Part shown: one piece after another, positions 25,801 to 37,700 of the stretch | How positions within the stretch are numbered: position 1 is the first letter of the stretch | Layout of the letters: the number at the start of each line of letters is the position of its first letter | Source of the DNA: Ascidia mentula | Lineage: Eukaryota > Chordata > Ascidiacea > Phlebobranchia > Ascidiidae | Reading direction: 5' to 3' | NCBI GenBank assembly: GCA_947561715.1 | Contig: OX387198.1 | Location: 13,950,001-14,014,000, forward strand | DNA length: 64,000 bases | Program-made: the position numbers and the translations under genes | Notes under the pieces: generated by a model | What the model was told of the DNA's origin: nothing | Databases searched by the model: none | Seen by the model: the letters and a program-made list of their open reading frames with translations, nothing else

Positions 25801-28800
25801 TTCCGGAAGGCAATCCAACTGTCTTGTAGCAGGTGAAATGCGACAAACTTCATCAGCCGAACATTGAGTATCAGAACATGACAGAATAGCATTTTCACAT
25901 GTACACCATTTCTCACAACCAGGTTTATAGAACGTTGCTCCCTTCTACAAGAACAAAACAAGTGGTTTAAGATACAGATGAAGGTTGAGAATGAACCCTA
26001 ACTGTGTATCTAATGAACTTTATGGACATTCAAAAGATCTGAGGGCAATCTAACTTTTAAACTTTTACTGTGAGCCTTCTCATTTGAAAGGCATGCAATT
26101 GTTTTGAAAAGCGACTTGTTTGCACTACCCTCGTATGTATTACAATTTTTATCCTATATTCGTGTAGGAGCCTTTTTTTCGTGATAACCAGTTGTACCGA
26201 CCACATAATAAATTCCATCTTCTGCGCAGCCGCAGTCACTGATCAAAACACATTCATCACCGGACAGAACGAACTCATCGTTGCACACACAACCTCAAAG
26301 GTAAAATACGTTCAAGGCAAGATGGCATTGGCAGATTACAAATACACATGTACCTGATATGGGAAACAGTATGCAACTTTCAGCACTGTCGCGGTCCAGG
26401 CAGGTATTGGGACAAGCTGTACCCTCATGTTCGTAACGAGAGTTTGCAGGACACGAATCGGCTGAAATATCACAAATAGTAAAAAAAAATTAACAAATCT
26501 ATGAAGAAAATTAGTTGCAGAAGTTTTTCCCGTTGCTTTGAAGTAACCAAGACATTCCTCGCTTGTTAGTGTAAGAAATAAATGTAAAACAAAAAGATTC
26601 TCGCGACTTTAAGATCGGATGGATGTGCTTGAGATTTATTGGGTGAGACACGAATTAAGTTAGATGGTGAAATTTTCAGGAACGAGAATTATTGTATTGT
26701 GGTGTAGGTCTGTGTACGTAGTGCCATATAGTTTTAGAAATAAATTGATTGCAACGCATTCCTATGTGCGGCAGGCAAGACTTTAACGATTTCTGTAGTG
26801 TTGAATGTACAGGAAATAAGCACCGACTTACGAATGTTAGTATTGTTTCTCCAGTCGCATATGTTTACTGGGATCTTCTGACATCGGCGGGCATATTGTG
26901 ATATTACTTGTTCGAGGGCTGTAAGATCTCCGTTCGATACGCACATATCAAAAATGCAGTTCTGTTTGTGAAATGGAATACATTTTGGCAAAAAGAGAAG
27001 TTTGAAAGAGTTTATGCTACATTTCTCAAAATTACGCGGCCTATGTTGATTGCCGTTAATTTTCCCTATTAGAAACATTTATATTTCATGTCAAGCGTAG
27101 TTTAAAGCACGTAGAAATGGCTAATTTACATTAAGGACTATTGGTAATGTCTTACATGTAAACAAAACTCTCTTTGCAATTTATTTAAACATATTGCCTG
27201 CTTAAAATTGTGCTATTTACTCAGATAACAAAAAAGAATGAACCTGAATAACACCAGGAGTAGGAAGTATTGCTCGACATTCCTCAAAACATTCAGAATT
27301 AAAAATGTTGCAGAGTTCTCTGTACGCATCCATGTCCATGCAATTTCCGAAACTTTCATTTTGACGACCGTCCGTGCAACTAAGACATGTATAGTTTTGG
27401 CGAACTGAAGTGCTTAAAATGTAATTATGTTTCAAATGGTTTTAACATGACGCTTAAGCTACCACAAAAGGCCGCATTCGTTTAATTACCAAAAATTATC
27501 AAAAAATAACTACCCACATACCCTGACTCGTCGCCACCAATTTTGTGACTGTTGCCAAACTCTGATGCTGAGCCAATCACAGTCTCATTGTGCGCAAGAG
27601 TAAACTCGTCCGATGTGATGCCATTCATGTTTCCGCAAAGACCTGGTGAACAGTAGTTTGTATGGAACAACTTGTTTTCACAAAAAAAAAAATTTTTCTA
27701 AAATTTTCACTGCGTTTTACCGCGGAAGTAAAAAGTTTTTCGATTACAAATCGCTTTTTCCTTGTGAATAAATCTAAAATTCAATCGTTTTCGAAACTTC
27801 TTTCACTGACTAAGAGTGAAACATAAAGCCAATACTTTCTAATTAAGTCACACAAAGTTTCCGTTAGCAACAACCTCAAGCGTCCGGAAAATTTTAATTG
27901 AGTAAATTTGACCTACTTTGAACACTAAGCCACAAACCAATAATCAAACACTCTTTTTGATGAAAGTTGGTTCTGTCACTATTCCGTACGTACCAGAGAC
28001 AAAACCACTGTAGGAGTTGGAGAGTTCAATTTCCATGTTTGATTTGCCATCGTATGAAATTGTCAAACCAAAAGCCGTGCTGGTGACAAGAGAAGATCCG
28101 CTTCGAAAGATCGAAATTCCGATTTGCTCCAAGTTGAATGGAGCGTTGACGAAAATCCCATTATGCTGCAAACGATTGGAAGTATTTGTTTATTGGGTCG
28201 TACCAAGTCCTTTGACCAGTCATCAAATAGGAAAAAAAGGCAGTAATAGTTGGTAGAATGCAGCAGTGTGAGACAAACTTTTCACAATTAAAGTTTTCGC
28301 TTACAATTTAAACTAAGCGAGGGGATCCAAATATACGAATTAAATGGTAATAAGACGTTCAATTTCTTGCGCGCAAAATTAACACACATCCCAAAAGGTC
28401 GCTGCACTTACCAACACTTTTCGACTTTTCGCATATTCAAATGTGTGGTTGTCAACCTTAAGCAATGCACGCTTCAAACGAGAAACTTTTTGATTTGTAG
28501 ACCGAAATTCGCTTTCCACCTGTGAGGGAAAGAGGGTGAATGTCAAACATCTAAGAATCATAATAAGTGTGATAAGACTTGTAGCGTAGAAAAATGCATG
28601 CTCTTGTTTGGCATAAAGGCAAGATCGATCGCGGAAAAGGCCTTCGCAGTGATCTGACCCCTGGCAATGCAAATGTATTATTTCTGTCTACGTTGTCTGA
28701 CTACGAACACATTAGCAGTTAGATATGTACTCTCGACACAGACCGATCTACGGAATGTTACTGTGTATGTTCAAAAAGGGTATATTGACCTCAATACACT

Positions 28801-29955
28801 TATATACAGTCACAACTTGGTGGTTGTGACTAGGAGGCAGAGCTGATGCGAAACTAAACGACGAAGCATACAAAAATTCAAAAAAAATTCAGTTACCGAC
28901 AACACAAATTGCTTCAGGAGTCCAACGGTTGCTGAACTTTCCACCATTCTGTACAGACAAGTTCCTTGAAAATCGTAGGCGACGCCATCGAATGTCAAAA
29001 AGTGGGCGTTTCCTTGAATCGTACAGATTGACGACCCTGCATGCAGGTCAACAAATCGTTTAAACCTTCGATGTCAAAATGGTTTCAATACTTGTGAAGT
29101 GTTCCTTTCTGTCATCGTATCATGTTTCATTCCCAAGAATTACAACAGGGGTTTACAACTGATGAGTCCATAGTGGTTATCGAGGGGACTACAAGATTTT
29201 CCCAAATAATATAACGTTCGCTGCCGCTTCGTCGGACCAGTGACGAAGTCAATTTGTTCGCACTGATATTATGGGATAATGCTATAATCCTTTATTCTGT
29301 TTAATGGAAGTCGCGTGACATCGCCAAAAAAGGTATTCAAATGTTGGATGTATGAGTAATACTGTATAGTCTCTTTGGGTGAACAGAGTTTGCTAGATTG
29401 GTCTAGTGGTGCTCGGCCCAAAACGAGTTGGGAAACCCTTTTGGTAATGAGTAGACATGACATTACGTATGGAAATATTCACGGTGTTAGTGAATGTTTA
29501 AATATATATACAACCACGCACGTCTTACCGACAAATTTGCATCCAAGTTCCTCTACTGTCCAAGAACCGTTGCCCTGACACACGCTGGTTTCAGTTGTGT
29601 TAAGTATGTACTCAGCATCGCATATGATTGTGCAAACTGAATCAACGTTGTTTAGGTTCGTGCAGTTTATTCTGCCTCCTGCTGCTGTTGTAAGAACTGG
29701 ACACTATAGCAATGAAAAATATAGTGGAAAAAGCAAACTCAAGGACAGACGATACTCGTGGAAATCCGAACGTGAAATGAATTGGAATCTATAGACTACG
29801 TCATATGCACATACAATATTGTCTAACACTGACTTCACTACCCCGTTATGAGGAATACGAGAGTCCGTAACGCAATAAAAACAACTTACATTTTGTCCTT
29901 GAGAGTTGACAACCACCCAACCTCCAAGGATAAACCAGGTCAGCAAAAACCTCAT
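18347..29955 (-). CDS. Second secreted mosaic protein: signal peptide, sushi, three VWD-C8-TIL modules, EGF-like, WxxW (no VWA)
   Basis: Tandem paralogue of the gene at 1348-17263. It starts at 29955 with [22 protein letters not shown], almost the same signal peptide, then goes straight to the sushi exon (29529-29703). The VWD-C8-TIL exons follow in the same order and nearly the same sizes, ending with a WxxW domain and a stop at 18347-18349. The VWA and linker exons are missing. Differences that may matter: the first VWD has GNAHFLTFDG instead of [10 protein letters not shown]; the fourth exon of module 3 lacks an AG acceptor at the position used in the paralogue; one TIL exon has a weak donor. 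It is probably an expressed gene, since the long coding parts are open, but the splice changes leave some doubt. Confidence 0.83.
19067..19178. repeat. Small inverted-repeat element in an intron
   Basis: About 112 bp with inverted ends (GGGTCACAAAACTTTCG versus the complement of AAAACGTTGTGACTC). It is flanked by direct repeats ATAGCGTTGGA at 19056-19066 and 19179-19189. Its core (CACAGATTT, then TATATGTGGATCAAGTTTGG) matches the palindromic element at 60051-60303. It is not in the matching intron of the left gene. Confidence 0.6.
20083..22574 (-). other. VWD-C8-TIL module 3, right mosaic gene
   Basis: Exons 22477-22574 ([14 protein letters not shown]), 22043-22205, 21742-21863, 21233-21412 (coding sequence kept but acceptor AG missing), 20601-21013 (C8 and TIL), 20285-20382 and 20083-20221. 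The motif corresponding to GDPH is GPTY, as in the left gene. The 21233-21412 exon has the same phase at both ends, so skipping it would keep the frame. Confidence 0.75.
22709..22888. mobile_element. Non-autonomous hAT-type element with 8-bp target duplication
   Basis: The element spans 22717-22880 (164 bp). It begins CAGTGATGGGAGCAT and ends with the imperfect complement ATGCTGAATCCCGCCACCACTG read inward. It is bounded on both sides by the identical 8-mer GTTTGGAC (22709-22716 and 22881-22888). CAGTG-type ends and 8-bp duplications are typical of the hAT superfamily. There is no coding capacity. It sits in an intron of the right mosaic gene. Confidence 0.8.
22992..25529 (-). other. VWD-C8-TIL module 2, right mosaic gene
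   Basis: Exons 25264-25529 ([14 protein letters not shown]), 24927-25091, 24545-24720 ([14 protein letters not shown]), 24218-24356, 23879-24039, 23351-23472 and 22992-23128. Exon sequence is almost unchanged from the left gene, while the introns differ in length. GDPH is intact. Confidence 0.85.
25800..29703 (-). other. Sushi domain and VWD-C8-TIL module 1, right mosaic gene
   Basis: Exons 29529-29703 (sushi), 28897-29036 (CTIQGNAHFLTFDG), 28412-28519, 27994-28165, 27522-27642 (GLCGNMNG), 27244-27379 (CTDGRQNESFGNC, C8), 26832-26961, 26354-26461 (TIL), about 26202-26293 and 25800-25944. The VWD opening motif is changed from GDPHY to GNAHF. The exon ending near 26202 is followed by GTCGGT, a poor donor compared with GTTAGT in the paralogue. 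Confidence 0.8.
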
Positions 29956-30177
29956 TGCCCTGAAAGTTATCCACTACTGTCTCGGCTAACTAATAAAGTG
30001 TACCTAAAAGCAAAGCTACGCCAGTTGTTATGCCTTACTTTGTGCAGCATTATGTTTTGCTACTTTTCATAATTTTCAAATCACTCGAAATTTGATCAAT
30101 TCTCACAGTATCAAAAACTTTGGTTAACGAAGAAGCTCGGATATAATATGCCTTGGATATAATGAATCCTTTATTAG

Positions 30178-30380
30178 TCACAGTGCGGTTAATGTTGATC
30201 TCCAGAAGTTTTGACAAGTTACGGAAATTTGGGAAACGTTTATTACTTCCCTCGGTCTGTTCAACTGATTGTTTTCAGACGTAAGCGTCAAATTACAAGA
30301 TTGTTTAATTCTGGAAAATAACAAATATTTCGCAGACATTAACAAATGGTTTGTGGTTGTTGAAAAACACATCAACTTAT
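30178..30380 (-). promoter_or_regulatory. Upstream block shared with the left mosaic gene
   Basis: Counterpart of 17648-17850, about 0.2 kb upstream of the right gene's start, with scattered differences. The distance to the start codon differs between the two copies. A promoter role is inference. Confidence 0.45.
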
Positions 30381-30591
30381 AGCAGATAAATAATACAAGA
30401 AAAAAGTAGATAATTTCATGCTGAACGAAGACTAAAAATTTCGGTGTGTGAAGTACATAATAATGCTGTAAATTTTTGGAATTTTAGATTATACCCTGCA
30501 AAGCTATAGTCAGTATGTATATAAAGATGGCAAAAACAATAAACAAGATTTAAATACAAAGTGTTAGGCGACACCACAAGACAACATCGAT

Positions 30592-30597
30592 TTTATT
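30592..30597 (-). terminator. Poly(A) signal of HLCS
   Basis: TTTATT on the plus strand reads AATAAA on the minus strand, about 92 nt beyond the HLCS stop codon. It is the only such signal near this stop. Confidence 0.5.
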
Positions 30598-30688
30598 CGT
30601 TTCCTGACAAGACAACCACAAAATTCAAGTAACACGATTCCAAAATTCCAACACTTTTCGTGTCCCGCTGTATAGTCAAAATTGTATG

Positions 30689-33600
30689 TCAAGTCTTTGA
30701 AATGATCAGATTTTGCGTTAAATCGAAACTGTTGCCGTCTGGACTAAGGCTGGTCACCGACCCGTCATCCAGACGAACCCTGAGGTAGCCATAGTCGTCT
30801 ATACCAACAACCAAAGCATTGAACTTTTCCTCGCTATCTCGCTGGCTCTGCACTTTGACGTAGGAACCGCTAAACACAAAACAGTGGGTATAAAGCATTA
30901 AAAGTCGCACTAAATGTTTTAAATGACACGTCTAACACTATAGGTAACTACAGACCTGCGGAAATTCGAGTTTTTCGGATATATAATGACATAAATAACA
31001 ATGAATGGATAAAGAGCATCTGACAAAACTAAAAAAAAAGAAAAACAAAGCAAAGATGCTAGACATATTAAAGCAGATGTTTTAAACACAACTGTGTTCA
31101 TATTCAGGCATGGGCGTATCCGGGGGGGGGGGTCCGAGGGGTCCGGACCCCCCCCTTTTGTGAAATATTTTGGTCTTTTTTGATAACTAAACAAACGCCA
31201 CTGTATTTTTTTGTCAAAATCCGCGTGAAAACCAGAAATTTTCTTTGACGTTGACCTAAAAACCGCATCGTGTTGCATTCGCCATTGTTTCCAAAAAGGA
31301 AGCATTGTTACCGAACACTTGGCATTGTTACCAAACATGTTGCATTGTTACGAAACAAGTGTCATTTTTTGTCAGTTCACGGACGAAACGTCGTTTTTCA
31401 GTGGTCACGTTGTAATGACAAGCGGTTTATTTGCGTGAAAGTCAATTAGTTTAGTTGTTAAACTTTCCATAGCGTTACACAATTGCGCAAGCCAGAAACC
31501 GTTTATGTGAAGATTGGCGCGAACACCGGCGCTCGTATTTTGCGATTCTCGCCCACAATAGTTTACACTTAGTTTATACCAGAAAATCGGGGAATTACCT
31601 AAAAAAAATTGGACCCCCCCCTTTAAAAATTCCTGGATACGCCCCTGTATTCAGGCTATAGTTTTTCAAAAGTCTGTTGCCAATATGTACACCATCTTAG
31701 CTTTCGATTTCGGATTCAAAGTAGTCAGCACTAAGTTCTCCACTCTTATACAATAAAACCTCTAACTAACATGACTGGGTTACCTATGTATCCAATACTT
31801 GTAGTAAGCTTCCAAGAACTTTTTGGAACCGTGTTGTTGGAAATCTTCCACAATAGATTCTAGTTGTGTCAAAGTTCCAGCAATGATATGTTCACATTTT
31901 ATCGTTTCTGACAGTCCGTATTGCTCTGTAAGGTTAAGGCAACTGGAGTACAATCACTTCAAACAATTATCAATCTTTTGAAACTTTTAAACAAGTTAAA
32001 AGCATTTACCTTTTAAAATTTGATTGACACAAACTGTCGGTTTCTTGTTTGCAATGTTTACTCCACAACCTATAGTATAAAACAACTGTAAATTTATTTG
32101 ATTCAAAAGCTTATGTGGTGTTCGGACCTATTGATGCGATGCAGAATTCCCTAATGACAGTTGATTTCACTACGACACCACCAAGCTTCACATGTTTTCC
32201 AAAATAAATGTCGTTCGGCCACTTTACTCCAATATTGACATTCTGAAAACCAGAAAAATGGTAAAAAGCAAATTCATTGTTTCATGTGTATGGCAATGTA
32301 TGCAATCACATTTAGTTTTTTTTGTATGTATGGCCACAAATAACAAGCAAGTAAAATTGTCAAGTATTACCTGAAGTCCTGGCATAGATGTGATTGCTTG
32401 TGCAACGGCAACTGCAGTCATATGTTGTAGTATTGGTAAAGCTCTACCAAGTTTTGAGTTGATGGGTATTGATATTGTAAGTGTGAACATTGCACAACCG
32501 ACTGGACTTAACCATTTATTTCCACTTCGACCTGAATACAACAAATACATCATGTTTACAAAAGTATGGCATAACTATGTCCACAAACTTAGGGCAATGT
32601 GTTTGGTAAAACAGAAATTTTAGTGCACTTGTGCATTTTGGTTACATGCTATATTAAAAAATAACCTTGCCCCTTTGTCTGTTGCCTGGCAATTGCCACA
32701 AGTCCCAATGGGCCACAAAAACGCATGGTCAATCTGCAAACAATGCATTCAAGAGCATGTTGTTTTTCTGTATTTAACAAACCACACAAACCTACCCATC
32801 AAATACATTCATGGTGGTTCCTATGATGTCAGCGTAGACAGCGATGTGACCATATGTTTTACACTTCAGATGTTGTCGGTAGCATTCAAAGTCAAACTGA
32901 TGTTGGATTGTCAATGGTATTGGTTGTTCAGAAGTTGAATAAACGGCAACCACATTATCTCCATTCTCTAATCAAATGATTTCTTAGTTATATTGAAGTA
33001 TCAATGGCAGTATTCGTTCATCAAACAAGGAACTTGGTACAGACAAAAATTAAAAGACACTAACTGTCTGTGTTGGTTAAAGAGGAAGCTTGTGTAACCA
33101 GCTTTAATCCTTTTACAAAATAGTCGTCAGAATCATCTTTTCTACTAAACCTTCAAAACAATTGTATGTTAAATGATGTGCCAAATAAGAAGACCTATTT
33201 GAAAAGCAATATTGATGATATGAAACACAGAGCATGTCAAAGACAAACAACTTAGGGTTCTATACATAGCGCAAGCGGTACATATAAATGCAAAAAAGTC
33301 CCATATTTTGGTCCCATACAGAAATTAAGCTTACCATGACAAAAACTTCTGTTTTTTGTCTAAACTTGATATAAAAAGCACTCCTGTATTACAAGGAAGC
33401 AAAGGTTGTTCTGAGAGGTTTGGCTTATTGGCATCTTCCATGCAATCCACATTTAAAAGATTCAAAAAGAGTTTTAAAAGCTGCAGGGACGAAGACCGTT
33501 TTTCATCATTGCCTCCCAGTTGGTTAAGCAGCGACAGCTGAAAGATTATTAGCAACATAATACTTTGTTACAAATGTACAAAAAAGCTAAAAATCAAACT

Positions 33601-34215
33601 TACAGAAGAGGTTAGATTTTTTTCTTTCAAAACAGCTACAACCCAGTCCTTGCCTTCATAATTGAATGAAGTTATTGATTTGGTGCCCGCAGACAATGGA
33701 AATGAAATAAATTTACCAGACCAACCAATTAGGCTTAAAGCAAGCTTCGAAGATGTGTTTACTTGAATTTGGTCTGGGATTTCAATGTTTTTAGAAGTAA
33801 ATTTCACTTCATTTTGATGAAATGAGCAAAAATTTAACACTTTGCCCCCAACCGCAAGGTACTCGTTAACTCTGGTTGAAACTTGATTCTGAAAACTACT
33901 GTCGATTAAAAATTGCTTGGAGCACCAAACAATTAACATTTCTGTGTTTTCTATCCATGGGTCTTTCTTAAAACTGTTCAAGTTTATTGAGTAGATTATG
34001 TATCGATCTGCAGCCAGGCAGGTTTCAAGGCATCTCAAAACTGCTGATGTAAGCTTGTGATCTTGTCCAGGACCAAACAGGAGAATGTTTGGTGGTTTTG
34101 GCCCCTTTGTGTGAAGGTCTCCAGCTTTACCCATAATTGAAATAGGAGACACAGTGGTTCTTGTTTTGGTAAGAAATGGGTTTAAAGTCATTATCCTTGT
34201 AATGATCTTCCACAT
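30689..34215 (-). CDS. HLCS: Holocarboxylase synthetase (biotin-protein ligase)
   Basis: Joins biotin, through biotinyl-AMP, to lysine on carboxylases. Ten exons keep one frame and give 599 residues: 33604-34215, 33335-33537, 33065-33150, 32796-32967, 32666-32732, 32371-32531, 32128-32242, 32010-32069, 31784-31925 and 30689-30869. The first exon is the BPL N-terminal domain (NILLFGPGQDHKLTSAVLRC). The catalytic core follows: ARQQTKGQG joined to RSGNKWLSPVG (biotinyl-AMP loop), KWPNDIY with the catalytic-site lysine, and GCGVNIANKKPT. The C-terminal domain ends in DDGSVTSLSPDGNSFD. Human HLCS is somewhat longer. The start ATG at 34213-34215 lies 32 nt after the stop of the ASDURF-like ORF, with an acceptor-like TTGTTAG between them. 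One intron contains a hAT-like element. Confidence 0.95.
31101..31655. mobile_element. Non-autonomous hAT-like element with 8-bp target duplication
   Basis: The element spans 31109-31647 (539 bp). Its ends are CATGGGCGTATCC and GGATACGCCCCTG, which are near-perfect inverted repeats, flanked by TATTCAGG at 31101-31108 and 31648-31655. Next to the ends are G-runs and C-runs. It lies in the last HLCS intron. A related, inverted copy sits at 36884-37846 in RFC5; both share the sequence around AAACAAACGCCACTGTA. The open frame it contains is repeat sequence, not a host gene. Confidence 0.8.
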
Positions 34216-34247
34216 TAACCTAACAACAAACCATTCCTGTTCCCCAG

Positions 34248-34448
34248 TTATGTTCTTTTATCTTTGCCTTTGGTGTCTTTGCTAATACTTAGTTGGGTTT
34301 TTTTGCAGTCAGATAACAGCTGTTGTTTTTCGGCCTTAAAGAAGATGTTGCTGTTTGGAAGTTTTTTGTACACATTTGCATCTGTGTCCAAGTTTTCCAG
34401 TTCAGCCTGAACAATCTGTTGTATTTTTAAATCATTTTCAAGTGACAT
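34248..34448 (-). CDS. ASDURF-like prefoldin-type microprotein
   Basis: 66 codons, ATG at 34446-34448 and TAA at 34248-34250. The protein has two helical stretches around a central NVYKKLPNSNIFFKAEKQ. This resembles ASDURF, the prefoldin-like protein encoded by an upstream ORF of mammalian ASNSD1: the NSNIFF core, the preceding QxIVxxELxNL heptads and the VY are shared. ASDURF is a subunit of the PAQosome prefoldin-like module. The comparison is from memory and was not searched. Here the ORF lies just upstream of HLCS, in a different frame, and downstream of RFC5. An acceptor-like TTTTGCAG ends 44 nt before the ATG. Alternative: another prefoldin-beta-like protein, or a first cistron with no separate role. 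Confidence 0.75.
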   Translation of the reverse strand: MSLENDLKIQQIVQAELENLDTDANVYKKLPNSNIFFKAEKQQLLSDCKKTQLSISKDTKGKDKRT

Positions 34449-34724
34449 TATAGAAATATCTAAACCTTGTGTCTAACATTTAAGAAGAAAACCTGCAAAA
34501 CATGAGTTGTAGAGTAACATTTACATAGCAACAATTTGAATTTTTTTAACAGATTAAACATGATAGTATAGCTACAACATGTTTTCAATCAAAGGTTACT
34601 CGCATTTAACAGAATACAAAGATGTCATAAAACATTTTGCACGAATTAGTGTGTATTTGTTTTCATCAAGATATAAACATAGAAGAGCATGAAAAACACA
34701 AACTTGAAACAAAATAACAGTTTC

Positions 34725-37700
34725 TCATGCATTTGCGGCAGTCATGTTTTTGGCTTGTTGAAATACCGCAATAAGAGAACTAGTTTGGAGTTTTTCATTT
34801 GTTCCTGCAGCAAGGCGTTCTTCAATATTGGCCAACTTGTCAAGAAGCAATATTCTCACATCCAGTGGGAAATCAATCCTGTGTACATAAATGTGGATTT
34901 GCTCCAAAATGTCTTGCAACGCCATGCCCTTCGTAGATTTGAGTGCTATGACTTTTTGGTAGGCAGCTGTGAAGTCCTTGTTCAACATCCAGTCCAAAAT
35001 ATCTTCTATATCCTTCTTTTTTGGATGACCTGAGCATTTAACATATATACATGTAAGAATGATACATATATATTTTTACGAACAAATGATAGTAGAGAAT
35101 GGGTCAATTGGATTAAGATACAGCACTGTCACAATCAATTGCCAAAAAACATGCCGTTTTTAGAAAACAAGAGTTAGCACATGATGTATTATTTTTTAAT
35201 AACTTATCACTTCCGGTACAATATACAAAATACTGCATGGTTGGAGTGGTTTTATTTTTTGGGAAATTTTATGTTAAATGGCCATTTGTTGCACTGTTAA
35301 AACCTTTTTCCCTATTTAAACAACTCAGATCAAAAAATACAAACCTGTGCATGTATACACAGTGTCCTCATTTACTTCATCATGGGCCATTGAAGTGCTT
35401 TGTAAGATGTTTAAAGCTTTTCTCATGTCACCACAGGCTAAGGTAACAACAGAATTCATTCCATCATCGGTGATTTTCAACGACTCCTCCTTTATGACAT
35501 GTTCCAATCTTGGTTTCATTTGATCTGTGGTTAGGGGCCCAAATCGAAACCGTGTGCATCTCGACTGAATGGCTGGAATTATCTGTAAATACAGATATGA
35601 TTTAAAAATACATTTAAACTATAGTTTGTATTGCATAAGCTGCAGACAGATGGCCACTGTTTCGACCTATGATAAAGTCTCATCAGTGCAGCTGGTGTGA
35701 CTATCAGATGACTTATAGGTTGAAACAGTGACCATCTGTCTGCAGCTTACACAATTCATATTATTGGCTCCACTTTGCTTATAGTTTGTTTGTTTTATAT
35801 CTTTGCAGAGTGCTTAGTGGATTCTTTTAAGAAACAATGATTAATTTTTTAAAAAAAGTATATTTCATTGATTTAAATAAATTTTCTGAAGTTTGCCACC
35901 ATATTGCAAATGGCCAATTACATATTACACAGCTATGTTCTGTTTGCACAGCTAGTCTCACAGTTTAATTAATATCCGCTCTGATGATAAACACGGTACT
36001 ACCATAGGCGTAGAGTTTTACACAACAACGGGGGTGCGGCGAAGAAAAAATAATGACGTCAGAAGGTCGTTTGCACGCTATCATATACAAGTTAAAGCGT
36101 CGTCTATGTTAACAACGTTTTTGGCCTGGACGAAAAAAAACTGGACGAATTGTGGTTGTCTTCCTTCTACATGTTCGCCACCATTGTGATTGTAGGTCGC
36201 GAATACGAGGCAAATGAAACTGTGTGTTAGGTACTTTTATGAGTGCAGTCAGAAAAGAAATGCGCCTTCATGTTTGCTGCGGTTGCCGAATAGACGCGAT
36301 GCGATTGTGGGGTTAAATGTAGTAAAGGTCGGGGGTGCGCACATTGTACCCATAAGATTTCTTAGAACTCTTGCAAACCTTTGTGAGGTAGTTACAAATC
36401 AAACAAAATCTTGTGTTTTCTGTGAATTTCTCCATGACTCGTCTCAGGGCATTTTGTGCATCTTTAGTCATAGCATCAGCTTCATCCAAAATAATTAACT
36501 TGAACCCTTTGTTGAAAATAGTCCGTGTACTTGCAAAGCTCAGTATCTGGCATAAAAAATGTATCTACGTTTTTCCTGCTGTATATTGATTAGAAAAACA
36601 TTGCTTTAATACTCATTAGATATTTATACATTAGAATCAATAAGCTTTTAAACAGGACAATTTTTGCCAGAAATCAAATTCGTCAGATTAATTTAAAAAC
36701 ACACACTAAGTTGGAAAGTTTCGGAATTTTTTTGGCAACGTTAATTGCACGGATTTTGGCCAGGCAAACAGATATTTCCTGTATGTTAATACAACAGCTG
36801 ATTGTTTTTGCATTGATTACTGATAAAAGTATGAAAATTTGCTCAGTATATTGCATGTCATTCTTTCCAATCTGGCCTACACACATAGGTGTATCCAGGA
36901 TTTTTTGAAGGGGGGTCAAAATTTTTTTGGAAATTTCCGGATTTTCAGGTGTAAATTAAGGTTAATTGAGGCCGAGAATCACAAAATACGAATAGCAGTG
37001 TTGGCGCAATCGTCACATAACTGGACTTCCTGGCTTGCACAATTGTGCAATGCTATTGAACACTTAATGTGAGTTTTTTTGGTAGTGCTTGATACAGTAG
37101 TTTTGTTACTACTACTTTCAAAGAAAGGCTTGAATATATTTGTAACCAAAAGGGATCAAATGTGGGCTTACGTTGTCAAGAAAACATACAAATAAAAACT
37201 ATTTGCCAAGCAGTAGCCTTATATTCCACTTTGCACCTTTATGAGTGCTAACAGTTATTTTCAACATACATAATATTGGCATGTTCAACAACTACACTAA
37301 TTGACTTTACACACAAGTAAACAGCTGGCCATTACATGACCAGTAAAAAATGACATTTCATCATTAGACTGACAAAAATTGACACTTGTTTGGTAACAAT
37401 GCCAAGCGTTCGGTAACAATGCTCCCTGGAAACAATGGCGAATACAAGCACGATGTGGTTTTTAGGTCAACTTTAAAGAAAATTTTTGGTTTTCAAGGGA
37501 ATTTTGACAGAAAGAATACAGTGGCGTTTGTTTAGCTATCAAAACAGACCAAAATATTTCACAAAAGGGGGGGTCAGGACCTGGGTTTTTTTTTTGTGTC
37601 ATTTGTCTGTCATTGACCCATTTTTTTTGGAAATGTCACAAAAAATAAAAGCCATTTCGGACACAATGTCCCAAAGGAAATTGGCTGGTAGATTATTCAA

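Noticed and set aside
30919..31338. 139-codon minus-strand open frame in the last HLCS intron
   Set aside because: Overlaps the hAT-like element; the similar frame near 37486-37743 is the related copy. No transposase motif is seen.
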